Shown in pieces: positions 1-10,735 of a DNA stretch of 64,000 bases. The stretch spans positions 31,492 to 95,491 of the forward strand of contig JAUXUK010000106.1 of the NCBI GenBank assembly GCA_030680805.1, read 5' to 3'. Origin of the DNA: Sulfuritalea sp. Lineage in GTDB: Bacteria; Pseudomonadota; Gammaproteobacteria; Burkholderiales; Rhodocyclaceae. The notes beneath the pieces are model-generated. The model was not told where the DNA came from. It saw only the letters and a list, made by a program, of their open reading frames with translations, and made no database searches. Numbering within the stretch: position 1 is the stretch's first letter; each line of letters begins with the position of its first letter. A program made the position numbers and the translations under genes.

Positions 1-2631
1 GAGACTGTGCCCCAGAGCCACGATGGTGCGGGCGATGGCGGCATCGTTCAAATCCGTGAGCACGTCGCGCACGAATGACTGGTCGATCTTCAACTGATCC
101 AGCGGCAAACGCTTCAAGTACGAAAGCGATGAATACCCGGTGCCGAAATCGTCCATCGAGAAGCCGACACCGCGGGCTTGCAGGGCCAGCATCTTCGCGA
201 TAATGTCCTCGGCATTGTCCAGCAGCAGGCTCTCGGTGAGTTCCAGTTTGAGCCTGTCGGGCCGGGTACCGAAAAAATCGACCACGGCCAGCACCTGCTC
301 GACGAAATTTGGCAGGCTGAACTGGCGCGCGCTGACGTTCACCGCGACAGTGAGATGGGCAAGTTCCGGCTTTGCCGCCCATATCACCAGTTGCTCGCAG
401 GCGGATTCCAGCACCCAATGGCCGAGCGGCAGAATCAGTCCGCTTTCTTCGGCCAGGGGAATGAAATCCGCGGGCGACACCAGCCCGCGCTCGGGATGCT
501 GCCAGCGCACCAGTGCTTCGGCGCCGAACACCCGGCCGGATGAATTCACCTGCGCCTGGTAGTGCAGGAGAAACTGCTTCTCGACGATGGCCTTGCGCAG
601 GTCGACTTCCATGGCGGCCCGCGCCGTGACCGCGGCCTGCATGTCGGGATCAAAGAAACGCAGGGTGTTGCGTCCTGCCGCCTTGGCCTGATACATGGCC
701 ATATCGGCCCGCTTCAACAACTCGTCGATGGTGTCCTGATGATTGACAAACAGGGTGACGCCGATACTGGGGGTGCTGTGATGCCTGTAATTCGCCAGTT
801 CGTACGTTTCATTGAGTGCGTCGAGAATCTTCTCGCCGACGATTTCGGTCTGGGTGGCGGCTTCCTGCATGTTTCCGCTCAGGTCTTCCAGCATCACCAC
901 GAATTCGTCGCCGCCCAGGCGAGCCACGGTGTCACCCTCGCGCACACAGGTGACCAGGCGGCGGGCGACCTGTTGCAGCAGCAGATCGCCGATGTCATGG
1001 CCAAGCGTATCGTTGAGGGTCTTGAAGTTGTCCAGGTCGATAAACAGCAGCGCACCGCATTTTTCGCTGCGGGCGCTCGCGGCCATCGCTTGATGGAGCC
1101 GATCGAGCAGCAGCCGGCGGTTGGGCAGGTCGGTCAGCAAATCAAAGAAGGCCAGTTGCTCGATCTTGTCGGCTGCCGTCTTGCGCTCGGTGATGTCCTG
1201 GATGGCCCCGATTTGCAGCATGGGCTTGCCCGCGCTGTCACATTCAAAATCGCCCCAGGCGACCACCCAGCGCGTTTCGCCATCGCGGCGACGAATGACC
1301 CGGTATTCGCGCGAGAATGCTTTTCCATTCTTCATCGTGACCTTGAATTCGTCCTTCACCCGCTGGAGGTCGTCCGGATGGAGCAGGCTCCGCCAGCCCG
1401 CCAGATCCCGTGTGAAGCTCGCGTCGATACCCAGGATTTCATCGTACAGCGGTGAGCTTTCCCAGCGGCCGCTCGCCAGATCGATGACGTAGCTGCCGAT
1501 CTGCGCCGCCTGCTGCGACAAGCGCAGCAGCCGTTCGCTGCGGACCAGCGCAGCCTCCACCTGCTTGCGCTGGGTGATGTCCTTGCCGACGCCTCGATAG
1601 CCGGCAAAGCTGCCGTCGGTGTCGAAAAACGGCGCGCCGCTGGTTGTTGTAAAAAACGAACCCCCGTCCGCGGCGACATACTCGTATTCAAAGTCGCGGA
1701 ATGGCAAACGGGCTTCAAGCAGGTCTTTGTGTTGCGCCCATGCCCCATCCGATACGAGAAGCCCGGCAAGTTCCCATCGCGTCTTGCCGAGGAAATCCTT
1801 CTTCATCTGATCGCGCCGGTCCTTGCTCCCCCCCTGAAAATCGGTGAATCGATACTCGGCGTCCTGCTCCCAGTACCAGTCGGCCGAAAGCTCGGTCAGG
1901 CTGCGGAAGCGGGCCTCGCTGTTGCCCAGCGCGGAAAGCTCGCGCCTGATCTCTGCCGTCATCCGGTTGAAAGCCCGCCCGACGCGGCCAATCTCGTCAT
2001 CGCTTGCCACCTTCACGGTGACATCGAAATCTCCCCGTGCCACCGCGAGGCTGGCGGCTTCGAGCCGGGACAGATGGCGCGTCAGCCAGATGCCGAGCAG
2101 GACCAGCAGGAAGATCGATAGCACGATTTCCAGCGAAGCGATCGCCAGGCTTTGCCGCACCAGTTTCTCGCGTGCCTGATGCATGAACTCGGTTGAAACA
2201 CCGAACTGCAGGTGACCATAGGACTGGCCGCCGATACCGATCGGAATCCGGGTATCGAATCGCCGCTCGCTGCTGTTGATGTCGATTTCTTGCTGGACGG
2301 CGGGAAGCGGTTTGTCCAAGGCCCAGCCATCGCTGGCGACTCGCTTGCCGCTGCGGTCGAACAGGACGAAGTAAACAATGCCTTCCTGGCGCCTGCTTTC
2401 GCTGAATACACCCTGAATCGGGCCGTAGTCGAGCGTCGCCATCTCGGGAGCAATCGACGCGTTGAGCAGTACCGAAAGCTCGCTCAGGCGAAGCTCGGCT
2501 TGTTCCTGCAGGCTTGTTTCGATCAGACGAACGTTGCTGATGACCAGCACCGTCAGCATCACGACCTCGATCAGAAAACTGCCGAGGATGAGTTTCCAGC
2601 GCAGCGACACGCTTGGCCAACGTAAACTCAT
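1..2631 (-). CDS. Membrane sensor diguanylate cyclase/phosphodiesterase (HAMP-PAS-PAS-GGDEF-EAL), 3' end off the window
   Basis: Read on the minus strand from ATG at 2631; 877 codons lie in the window and the C-terminal EAL tail is cut by the left edge. An N-terminal membrane helix (about residues 12-33) precedes a periplasmic sensor region, a second helix near 165-185, HAMP, a PAS starting near residue 237, a second PAS, then GGDEF (573-577, intact, with the RxxD inhibitory site REGD five residues upstream) and EAL (EAL at 705-707, then a DDFGTGYSSL motif). Both catalytic signatures are present, so it could make and degrade c-di-GMP. The start lies 4 nt after the stop of the PhnD-like binding protein, so the two are an operon and the binding protein may deliver the ligand signal. 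Signal identity is unknown. Confidence 0.9.
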   Translation of the reverse strand, partial: MSLRWPSVSLRWKLILGSFLIEVVMLTVLVISNVRLIETSLQEQAELRLSELSVLLNASIAPEMATLDYGPIQGVFSESRRQEGIVYFVLFDRSGKRVASDGWALDKPLPAVQQEIDINSSERRFDTRIPIGIGGQSYGHLQFGVSTEFMHQAREKLVRQSLAIASLEIVLSIFLLVLLGIWLTRHLSRLEAASLAVARGDFDVTVKVASDDEIGRVGRAFNRMTAEIRRELSALGNSEARFRSLTELSADWYWEQDAEYRFTDFQGGSKDRRDQMKKDFLGKTRWELAGLLVSDGAWAQHKDLLEARLPFRDFEYEYVAADGGSFFTTTSGAPFFDTDGSFAGYRGVGKDITQRKQVEAALVRSERLLRLSQQAAQIGSYVIDLASGRWESSPLYDEILGIDASFTRDLAGWRSLLHPDDLQRVKDEFKVTMKNGKAFSREYRVIRRRDGETRWVVAWGDFECDSAGKPMLQIGAIQDITERKTAADKIEQLAFFDLLTDLPNRRLLLDRLHQAMAASARSEKCGALLFIDLDNFKTLNDTLGHDIGDLLLQQVARRLVTCVREGDTVARLGGDEFVVMLEDLSGNMQEAATQTEIVGEKILDALNETYELANYRHHSTPSIGVTLFVNHQDTIDELLKRADMAMYQAKAAGRNTLRFFDPDMQAAVTARAAMEVDLRKAIVEKQFLLHYQAQVNSSGRVFGAEALVRWQHPERGLVSPADFIPLAEESGLILPLGHWVLESACEQLVIWAAKPELAHLTVAVNVSARQFSLPNFVEQVLAVVDFFGTRPDRLKLELTESLLLDNAEDIIAKMLALQARGVGFSMDDFGTGYSSLSYLKRLPLDQLKIDQSFVRDVLTDLNDAAIARTIVALGHSL

Positions 2632-2635
2632 CAAC

Positions 2636-3505
2636 TCAGGACCCCGGCTTGATCGCCAGCAAGCGGCGCAGTTCCGGCAGATAGATATCCAGGTTCTTCA
2701 GATGCGCCGGGTTGATCGGGACCACGTTGTTGTAGCTGCTGGCCGCAAGAAACTTCTTGCCCTCGTCGGTTTCGGCAAAGCGCAGCAGCGAATTCCTGAG
2801 CTTTGCCTGCTGATCTTTCGGCATCCGGGGATGCACCAGGATCAGCGTACTGGGCATGGACGGGACGTCGCCCGTCTCGAACAACACGCGTACCAGCTGC
2901 AACTTGTCCGGCGGCACCAGGCCCAATGCAAAATTGACGGTGATCGCCGCGTCGACATCCCCGGTAGCCACCGACAGGATGGCCGAGTTCTGGGATGCCG
3001 CGGTCACAAGCTTCAGGTCATTCAGACCGATACTGCGCTTTTCGAGCTCTTGCAGGGTCAATATGGAATTCAGTACCAACCGGTCGTTGATGGCGACGCT
3101 GCGTCCCTTCAACTGTTCGATGTTGTCGATCGGCCCGTTTTTCCTTACCGTAATGATCCCCTTGAGCGGCCTTTCGAAACTGCCGATCGGCACGTAGTCG
3201 GCGTCGAGTTGCGACAGACGTCCCATGTGCGGCGCGGTAAAGATGATGTCGAACTCCGGCTTGAGTATGCGTTCAACGTGAGAGCGGATGTTGGGCGCGG
3301 TGTACAACTCGACCGTTCGCCCCGTGTCCTTTTCGAAATGCCTGGCCAGGGGCTGAAACAGCGGCACCAGGACATTCGGCGACAAATACGGGATCAATGC
3401 CATGCGCAGCGGCGGCTGCTGGGCCGCCAGCGGGGCCATGGACAGCAGCAGCCCGAGGCTCAACAGCAATCCGAGCGCCCGTGGCGCCCATGGTCGATGG
3501 TTCAT
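2636..3505 (-). CDS. PhnD-type phosphate/phosphite/phosphonate-like periplasmic binding protein
   Basis: 289 aa with a clear signal peptide (hydrophobic LLLSLGLLLSMAPLAAQ, cleavage near residue 28). The body resembles the PhnD/PBP2 family: an early LSPN-VLVPLFQPLARHFE stretch, then YVPIGSFE and a late QQAKLRNSLLRF helix. No ABC permease or ATPase is adjacent; instead the next gene, 4 nt away, encodes a membrane GGDEF-EAL protein. Stand-alone PhnD-like proteins beside signalling genes often act as sensors rather than in uptake, and I infer that role here. The true ligand (phosphonate, phosphite or another oxyanion) cannot be read from the sequence. Confidence 0.8.
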   Translation of the reverse strand: MNHRPWAPRALGLLLSLGLLLSMAPLAAQQPPLRMALIPYLSPNVLVPLFQPLARHFEKDTGRTVELYTAPNIRSHVERILKPEFDIIFTAPHMGRLSQLDADYVPIGSFERPLKGIITVRKNGPIDNIEQLKGRSVAINDRLVLNSILTLQELEKRSIGLNDLKLVTAASQNSAILSVATGDVDAAITVNFALGLVPPDKLQLVRVLFETGDVPSMPSTLILVHPRMPKDQQAKLRNSLLRFAETDEGKKFLAASSYNNVVPINPAHLKNLDIYLPELRRLLAIKPGS

Positions 3506-3631
3506 GGTCAGCGATCCTCCCGTGTGGCTCGGCCGTGCTCCGCCTGATTCTGCTTGAGGCAGCAGAGAAGTATCCGCGACCTCGTTATTCCAGTCAAATA
3601 TTCGTCGTGCCCTTCAATACCGGCCGGATAT

Positions 3632-4330
3632 TCAGGCCCGCGCCCGGTTTTGCAGTATCCACTCGGCAAGCTGGAGATCCAGCGGATAGGTGACCTTGAG
3701 GTTGCTGACATCCGCCGCCACCAGGCGTGGCGAGAGCCCGAGCGCTTCGATGGCGCTGGCTTCGTCCGTCACCTTCGGCGCAACAGCCAGCCCATCGAGC
3801 AACAGTCGATGGCGGAACATCTGCGGCGTCTGCGCCTGCCACAGGTTTTCCCGCGACACCGTCTGCAGGATCCGGCAGCCGTTGAAGGCATGCTTGAGGG
3901 TATCGGCGACCGGCACGGCAAGCAGGCCGCCGGCATCATCCTCGCCGACCTCGGCAATCAGCTTCTCGACCATCGCGACCGTGAGACAGGGCCGCGCGGC
4001 ATCGTGCACCAGGACCCAGTCGTTGCCGATGTCGCCGAGTTCAACGGCCATCCGACGCAAGCCGTTGGCGACACTTTGGGCACGGGCTTCGCCACCACAG
4101 CGCAGAACGCGCAGTTTCGGGCCGAGCTCGGCCATCTGTGCGGCGGGCCACAGCGTATCGTCCGGCGCCAGCACCACAAATACATTGGCGATCGCCGGTG
4201 TGGCGCACAATGTCGCCAACGCATGCCGGATCATGGGCTGACCGGCGAGCGGCAGGTATTGCTTGGGTAGCGCGGCATCGCCCATGCGCGAACCGGTGCC
4301 GGCGGCTGGAACCAAGGCGTAATAGTTCAT
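3632..4330 (-). CDS. ispD: 2-C-methyl-D-erythritol 4-phosphate cytidylyltransferase
   Basis: 232 aa, normal length. It transfers CMP from CTP to MEP in the non-mevalonate isoprenoid pathway (cytoplasm). The N-terminus has the nucleotide-binding signature ALVPAAGTGSRMG with PKQY-LPLAGQPMI, and later VLVHDAARPC and the ATQTPQ-type segment (AQTPQMFR). ispF, often the next gene in proteobacteria, is not present downstream; the 126 nt after the stop lead into the PhnD-like gene. It starts divergently from the MgtC/DUF4010 gene, with an AT-rich TATACAAT stretch at about 4341-4348 between them that could serve one or both promoters. Confidence 0.95.
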   Translation of the reverse strand: MNYYALVPAAGTGSRMGDAALPKQYLPLAGQPMIRHALATLCATPAIANVFVVLAPDDTLWPAAQMAELGPKLRVLRCGGEARAQSVANGLRRMAVELGDIGNDWVLVHDAARPCLTVAMVEKLIAEVGEDDAGGLLAVPVADTLKHAFNGCRILQTVSRENLWQAQTPQMFRHRLLLDGLAVAPKVTDEASAIEALGLSPRLVAADVSNLKVTYPLDLQLAEWILQNRARA

Positions 4331-4378
4331 GTCTCAATTCTATACAATCGGCTTAAGGTAAATCGCGAAAGACAGAAC

Positions 4379-5632
4379 ATGTTCGCCGCAGAACCCGGAT
4401 ACGAAACCCTGCAGGCCTTTGCCACCAGCATCGGCATCGGCCTCTTGATCGGCCTTGAGCGCGAGCGCCAGTCCGATCTAAAGGCCGGCTTGCGCACCTT
4501 TGCCCTGGTGGGGCTGCTCGGCTGCGTCAGCGCCTTGCTGGCGCAGATCACCGACAGCGGCTGGATTCTGGCTGCCGGCCTGATTGCGATTTCCGCCATG
4601 ATGATCGCCGCGCATGTCTCCGACCCGCTCGACACCGGCGATCCGGGAACCACCTCGGTGGTCGCGCTGATGGTCTGCTACGCGCTGGGGGCGATGGTCT
4701 GGTTCGGCTACACCTCGACCGCGGTCATGCTGGCCATCGCGACGACGATCCTGTTGTACTTCAAGGCCCAGTTGCACGGTATTTCAAAAAGCCTGACGCA
4801 TGTCGATCTGCTCTCGATCCTGCAGTTCGGCGTGCTGGCGCTGGTGATCCTGCCGATACTTCCGGACCGGGATTTCGGCCCCTACCAGGCGCTGAATCCG
4901 CACAACATCTGGTGGATGGTGGTGCTGATCTCGGGCGTATCGCTGGCGGGCTACGCGGCGCTGCGACTGGCCGGGACACACCATGGCGCCGTGCTGATCG
5001 GGCTGTTTGGCGGCTTCGCTTCATCCACCGCGACCACCATGATCTTCGCCCGCCATGCACGTGCCAATGCCGATCTCGGGCGCACCGCGATGGTGGTCAT
5101 CCTGCTTGCCAACATTGTTGTCATGGTGCGCCTTGGCGTGGTTTCCTTCGCCGTCGCGCCGGAAATCGCCGGGCCGCTGTTCAGCGTGCTCGGCGGCGGC
5201 ATCGTGCTGGGAATAGCGGCCACCCTGTGGGGCTGGCGCCAGCTCGAAGGCGGCGACGCGCTGCCGATGCCCAATGTCACCAACCCGACCGAGATCAGGA
5301 CGGCGGTGACCTTTGGCGCCCTCTACGCGCTGATCCTGATGCTGTCCGCCTGGCTGCAGGACGTGGCCGGCAACCGCGGCCTCTACCTGTTGGCGCTGGC
5401 CTCCGGCTTGACCGATGTCGATGCGATCACCCTGTCTTCCTTGCGCATGTTCAGCATGGAAAAACTGTCGGCCGCACAGACCATAACGGCGATAATATTG
5501 GCAACCCTTTCCAACCTCGCCTTCAAGACCGGGCTGGTGGTCGTGATCGGCGGTCCGGCCCTGGCCCGCCTTGCCTTGCCTGGTCTGGCCGCCATCGCGG
5601 CGGGTCTGGTCGGCGGCCTTGTGTTGATCTGA
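4379..5632 (+). CDS. MgtC/SapB-family membrane protein with DUF4010
   Basis: 417 aa, almost entirely hydrophobic helices. The N-terminal ~140 residues fit the MgtC/SapB domain (IGIGLLIGLERERQ and LKAGLRTFALVGLLG are its hallmark stretches); the remainder fits DUF4010. The family is inner-membrane; MgtC itself modulates ATP synthase and Mg2+ adaptation, but the DUF4010 architecture has no settled function. Its stop codon overlaps the proposed ATG of the next gene (TGATG at 5630-5634), which suggests translational coupling with the metallo-beta-lactamase/cNMP protein. Family confidence is high, function low. Confidence 0.85.
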   Translation: MFAAEPGYETLQAFATSIGIGLLIGLERERQSDLKAGLRTFALVGLLGCVSALLAQITDSGWILAAGLIAISAMMIAAHVSDPLDTGDPGTTSVVALMVCYALGAMVWFGYTSTAVMLAIATTILLYFKAQLHGISKSLTHVDLLSILQFGVLALVILPILPDRDFGPYQALNPHNIWWMVVLISGVSLAGYAALRLAGTHHGAVLIGLFGGFASSTATTMIFARHARANADLGRTAMVVILLANIVVMVRLGVVSFAVAPEIAGPLFSVLGGGIVLGIAATLWGWRQLEGGDALPMPNVTNPTEIRTAVTFGALYALILMLSAWLQDVAGNRGLYLLALASGLTDVDAITLSSLRMFSMEKLSAAQTITAIILATLSNLAFKTGLVVVIGGPALARLALPGLAAIAAGLVGGLVLI

Positions 5633-7950
5633 TGCCCCGGATCGTTGATTCCGAAAGCGAGCAGCAAATGAAAGACGATGTTCTTGCCAATCGGAAACCA
5701 GCTGCCATGTCGATACACAAACTCGTCGTCGCCAAGGGAATCTACTATGTCGAGATTCCGCAGGCCGGGCTGACCCTGCTGTGCGGCGCACCCGCCGACA
5801 GCGTCAAGCACCTGTTCCGGCGCGGCATCATCCAGACCACCGAGCGCAACGGCGTGACCTTCGAGACCGGTCCCAACGCCATCCTGCTGTCGGATTCGAT
5901 GATCCAGAACGGGCACCTGTGCAATCTGGCCGAGTTCCCCATCCTGCAGATGCTCTATCGGCAGGGCATGCTTATTCCCAACCATCCCAACAATAGCGGC
6001 AGGAAGCCGAAGCTGATCGGCACCCCGGAACAACTCGCCGCCCAACTGCGCTACATCCACCGCGGCAACTATGGCCTGATCTCCGCCGAGGAGATGATGC
6101 AGGAAGGGATTGACGCTGCCGCGGCCAACGAGCTCATGCGCGTCAAACTCAAATTTGCGTTTGGCCAGATCGCCCTGCCCGATGCATTTGTCGACTGCCT
6201 CCCGGTCACCAGCGGGCCCGTCGAGATTGCAGACGGCGTGCAGATCGAGCGCCTCGCCTACAACGTGTTCGAGATTCGCCACGCCGGCGACGCCGTGAAA
6301 ATTGACCTCAATCTCGGCCGGGACGAGACCTACCCCTGCCCCTACCCGCTGAGCCATGTTGCCATCGACCGCCACTATTTCGCCGTGATTCACGCCGGCG
6401 ACGGCGACGGCTGGGACTACAACCGCCCGGCCATGGGCAGCGTCCTCATCCACCAGGGGCGGGTGTATCTGATCGATGCCGGGCCGAACATCCACTACAG
6501 CCTCGACGCGCTGGGCATCGGCAAGAAGGAAGTGGCGGGAATCTTCCACACCCATTGCCACGACGATCATTTCGCCGGGCTCACTACCCTGCTCCAGTGC
6601 GATCAGCCGCTGCAGTATTTCGCCACGCCGCTGGTGCGCGCCTCGGTGACACGGAAGTTCTGCGCGCTGCTGTCGATACCGGAGAGCGAGTTCGGCCGCT
6701 ACTTCGACATCCACGATCTGGAAGAAGGCCAGTGGAACGACATCATGGGGCTGGAGGTGCGGCCGATTGTTTCGCCGCATCCGGTGGAAACCACCATCTT
6801 CAATTTCCGCGTGCTGTGGGAAGGCGGCTACCGGACCTATGCCCACCTCGCCGATATCGCCTCCTTCTCCGTGCTCGATGCAATGATCTGTTCCGACGCC
6901 GCCGCGCCCGGCATGAGTGCCGATGCCGCCGAAGCGGTCAAGGCCGCCTACCTGGAACCTGCCGACATCAAGAAGATCGACATCGGCGGCGGCATGATCC
7001 ACGGCAACGCCATCGATTTCGCGTCAGACGAATCGAACCGGCTGCTGCTGGCGCATACCTCGCGGGATTTGACCGATGCCGAGCGGCGCATCGGATCGGG
7101 GGCCCCGTTCGGCACGCTGGATGTGATGATTCCGGGCGAGCAGAACTTCCTGCTGCGCGACGCCAGCGAGTTCCTCAAGAGCTATTTTCCGGCGGTACCG
7201 ATGGAGCGGCTGCACATGCTCCTGAACAACCGGATCGTGACCTTCAATCCGGAAACCATCATTACCCCGGCGGGAAAAATCCCCCGCGAGATTTACCTCC
7301 TGCTGGCCGGCAAAGTCGAAATACTCACCCAGGAACCCGGCAACTCGCATTTCCTGTTCAGCGGATCGCTGCTCGCCGAATCAGCCGCCATCCATAGCCA
7401 GGTCAGCGAGGAAACTTATCGTTCCGTGGGATTCGTCCAGGCCTTGCGTCTCCCGGCCGACCTCTACCGCGGCTTCATCGAGCGCTTCTTTTCCAACACC
7501 GAGCTGGTCGAGGTGCGCAGGATCGAGGAAAAGCTCAGGCACACCTACCTGTTCAGCGATGCCGTTACCAGCACCACGCTGTTCGCCCTCGCCAAGAGCT
7601 GCAGGATCACCGAACTGGCGGTCGGTGAACGCTTCACCGGCGACCCCGAGCAGATGCATTTGATCGGCAGGGGGCGACTCGCCACGGGCGACGGGGGTGA
7701 CGCGCAGGTGCTCGGCAGCGGCCAATACTGGGGTTCCTACGCCCTCTTTCGCGAGATAGCGGAACACGCACATGACCGCCGGAGCGCGACAGATGCCACG
7801 CGCACCTGCGTCGCGCTGGAGAGCAGCGAAATCTATTCCGTGCCCTTGCGGCTGATTTCGCGCATTCCCGTGGTGCGCTGGAAGCTGTTCGAGGCCTTCC
7901 GCAACACCCACCCCTACGCCGCTCCGCGCTTTCGCGGCACCCCGCGGTAA
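5632..7950 (+). CDS. Metallo-beta-lactamase-fold protein with cyclic-nucleotide-binding-like C-terminus
   Basis: 772 aa from ATG 5632, which overlaps the previous stop; in-frame alternatives are 5668 and 5707, and the reading frame is open far upstream, so the start is uncertain. An N-terminal ~210-residue domain of unknown type precedes a metallo-beta-lactamase domain with the metal signature THCHDDHFAG (about residues 305-315) and downstream ligand candidates in SPHPVE, CSDAAAPG and AHTS. After about residue 530 come two stretches like cyclic-nucleotide-binding beta-rolls (IYLLLAGKVEIL; later LIGRGRLATGDGG). This suggests a hydrolase gated by a cyclic nucleotide, but substrate and ligand are unknown. 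Confidence 0.75.
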   Translation: MPRIVDSESEQQMKDDVLANRKPAAMSIHKLVVAKGIYYVEIPQAGLTLLCGAPADSVKHLFRRGIIQTTERNGVTFETGPNAILLSDSMIQNGHLCNLAEFPILQMLYRQGMLIPNHPNNSGRKPKLIGTPEQLAAQLRYIHRGNYGLISAEEMMQEGIDAAAANELMRVKLKFAFGQIALPDAFVDCLPVTSGPVEIADGVQIERLAYNVFEIRHAGDAVKIDLNLGRDETYPCPYPLSHVAIDRHYFAVIHAGDGDGWDYNRPAMGSVLIHQGRVYLIDAGPNIHYSLDALGIGKKEVAGIFHTHCHDDHFAGLTTLLQCDQPLQYFATPLVRASVTRKFCALLSIPESEFGRYFDIHDLEEGQWNDIMGLEVRPIVSPHPVETTIFNFRVLWEGGYRTYAHLADIASFSVLDAMICSDAAAPGMSADAAEAVKAAYLEPADIKKIDIGGGMIHGNAIDFASDESNRLLLAHTSRDLTDAERRIGSGAPFGTLDVMIPGEQNFLLRDASEFLKSYFPAVPMERLHMLLNNRIVTFNPETIITPAGKIPREIYLLLAGKVEILTQEPGNSHFLFSGSLLAESAAIHSQVSEETYRSVGFVQALRLPADLYRGFIERFFSNTELVEVRRIEEKLRHTYLFSDAVTSTTLFALAKSCRITELAVGERFTGDPEQMHLIGRGRLATGDGGDAQVLGSGQYWGSYALFREIAEHAHDRRSATDATRTCVALESSEIYSVPLRLISRIPVVRWKLFEAFRNTHPYAAPRFRGTPR

Positions 7951-8023
7951 CGCTCATGGCAGTGAGTAGCACCCATTGATGATGAAACACGCGAAAAGCG
8001 AATTGAAGGCCCGCCCCTCCCAT

Positions 8024-8041
8024 CCTCCCCTCGCGGGGAGG
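8024..8041. terminator. Possible hairpin downstream of the MBL/cNMP gene
   Basis: CCTCCCC and GGGGAGG pair perfectly around a TCGC loop, 73 nt after the preceding stop. There is no T-run after it, so it may equally be a remnant of a common GC-rich repeat. The rest of 7951-8120 holds no gene that I can see. Confidence 0.3.
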
Positions 8042-8133
8042 CTTCTGATCAGTTCGCTGCGCTCGACTATCACCAGCCGCTCCGAACATGTTGTTTCACG
8101 TCAAGAGGTCACGACAGCCAGGAGGCATTGACC

Positions 8134-9512
8134 ATGAACCCTGCCACCGCGACTCGTCCGCCGGCCGTTGCCGGCATGTTCTATCCGGGTGATCCCGCCA
8201 GCCTGCGCGATGACCTCCTGACCTGCCTCACCGCCGTTGCCTGCCCGCGAAGCGGAAGCCCAGGCACGCAAGGCGGAGCAGCGCCGAGTTTTCATAGCGG
8301 CCTGCTCAAGGCCATCATCGTGCCGCATGCCGGCTACATTTATTCCGGCGGCACCGCGGGCCACGCTTATGCTCTGCTGGCACCGCTGGCAGCCCGCATC
8401 CGCCGCGTGGTCCTGCTCGGGCCTTGCCACCGGGTGTCCGTGCGCGGCCTGGCGGCGCCCAGCGCCACGGCTTTCGCCACGCCGCTGGGCAGCATCGCTC
8501 TCGACCGTGCCGCGCTCGATGCGCTGGCCGATCTGCCGCAAGTCGTCGTCAGCGACGCCGCCCATGCCGAGGAACATTCCCTGGAGGTACAACTGCCCTT
8601 CCTGCAAACCGTGCTCGGCGAATTTGAACTGGTGCCGCTGGCGGTAGGCGATGCCAGCGCCGAAGAAGTGGCCGCAGTGCTGGATCGCCTCTGGGGCGGG
8701 CCGGAGACCCTGATCGTGATCAGCTCCGATCTCTCGCACTTTCACAGTTACCGCGAAGCGCAATCCATCGACAACGCCACGGTGGCGCACATCCTGGCCC
8801 TGGACCCGCTCACCAGCTTCGACCAGGCCTGCGGCGCGCTGCCGATCAACGGCCTGCTCGCCGTGGGGCGGCGGCGTGGCCTCAGGATCGAGCGCGTCGC
8901 GCAATGCAATTCGGGCGATACGGCCGGCGACAAGGGGCGCGTGGTCGGCTATGCCTCCTTTGCGCTGTTCGAACCGGAGGCCGAGTCCGACACGCTCGGC
9001 CCTGCCCTGCTGGTACGTGCCCGCAATGCCATCGCGGCCAGGCTCAAACAACCGACCCAGGCCGAACCCGACCATCCCGCGTTGTCCCAGCCCGGCGCCA
9101 CCTTCGTCACGCTGATGCAAGACGGACAACTGCGCGGCTGCATCGGTTCGCTCGAAGCGCATCGTGCGCTGGATGACGATGTGCGCGCCAACGCCGTCGC
9201 TGCGGCCTTCAGCGATCCGCGCTTCCCGCCGCTGACGCTGGCCGAGTTGCCGCACACCCGCGTCGAAGTCTCGCTGCTCAGCGCGCCACAGCCGATGAAG
9301 TTCAGCAGCGAAGCCGACGCCCTGCGCCAACTGCGGCCTCATGTCGACGGCGTCATCCTGATCGCGGGCCAGCGCAGGAGCACCTTCCTGCCGCAAGTCT
9401 GGGAACAATTGCCCGAGCCGCGCCTGTTCATGGCCCACCTCAAGCAGAAGGCCGGCCTGCCGGCCGACTGGTGGTCTTCCGAAGTAGAACTGCAGCGCTA
9501 CGAGGTGCAGAA

Positions 9513-9537
<25 letters not shown>
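8134..9537 (+). CDS. amrB-amrA fusion: AmmeMemoRadiSam system protein: Memo (B) domain fused to AMMECR1 (A) domain
   Basis: 467 aa from ATG 8134, chosen because AGGAGG at 8120-8125 sits 8 nt upstream. The N-terminal half is a Memo/LigB-like domain (VPHAGYIYSG, LGPCHR, EEHSLEVQLPFL, ISSDLSHF, where conserved His/Asp residues would bind metal). The C-terminal ~190 residues are AMMECR1 (QLRGCIGSLE with the family's LRGCIG core, then SDPRFPPL). The two are usually separate genes and are fused here. A low-complexity stretch near residues 35-55 sits in a loop before VPHAGYIYSG. The stop lies inside the radical SAM gene (25-nt overlap), so the three activities are coupled. The system's reaction is unknown. 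Confidence 0.9.
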
Positions 9538-10610
<1,073 letters not shown>

Positions 10611-10735
10611 GGCAACTCGCTTGCTCCGCGCGACCTTCGGGTCGTCGCCCGCGCCGGATTTTCTGCAAGTCCTTGGCTAGAATGGGTTGGCCGCAAAGCC
10701 TCATTAAACAGAATCGTTCTCTTTGGAGAGACAAA

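Noticed and set aside
562..1455. 297-codon plus-strand frame
   Set aside because: Antisense to the intact PAS/GGDEF coding sequence; no family features.
10631..10644. CGACC-TTCG-GGTCG hairpin as terminator after the radical SAM gene
   Set aside because: Short stem without a T-run; kept only as a remark in the SHOCT gene entry.
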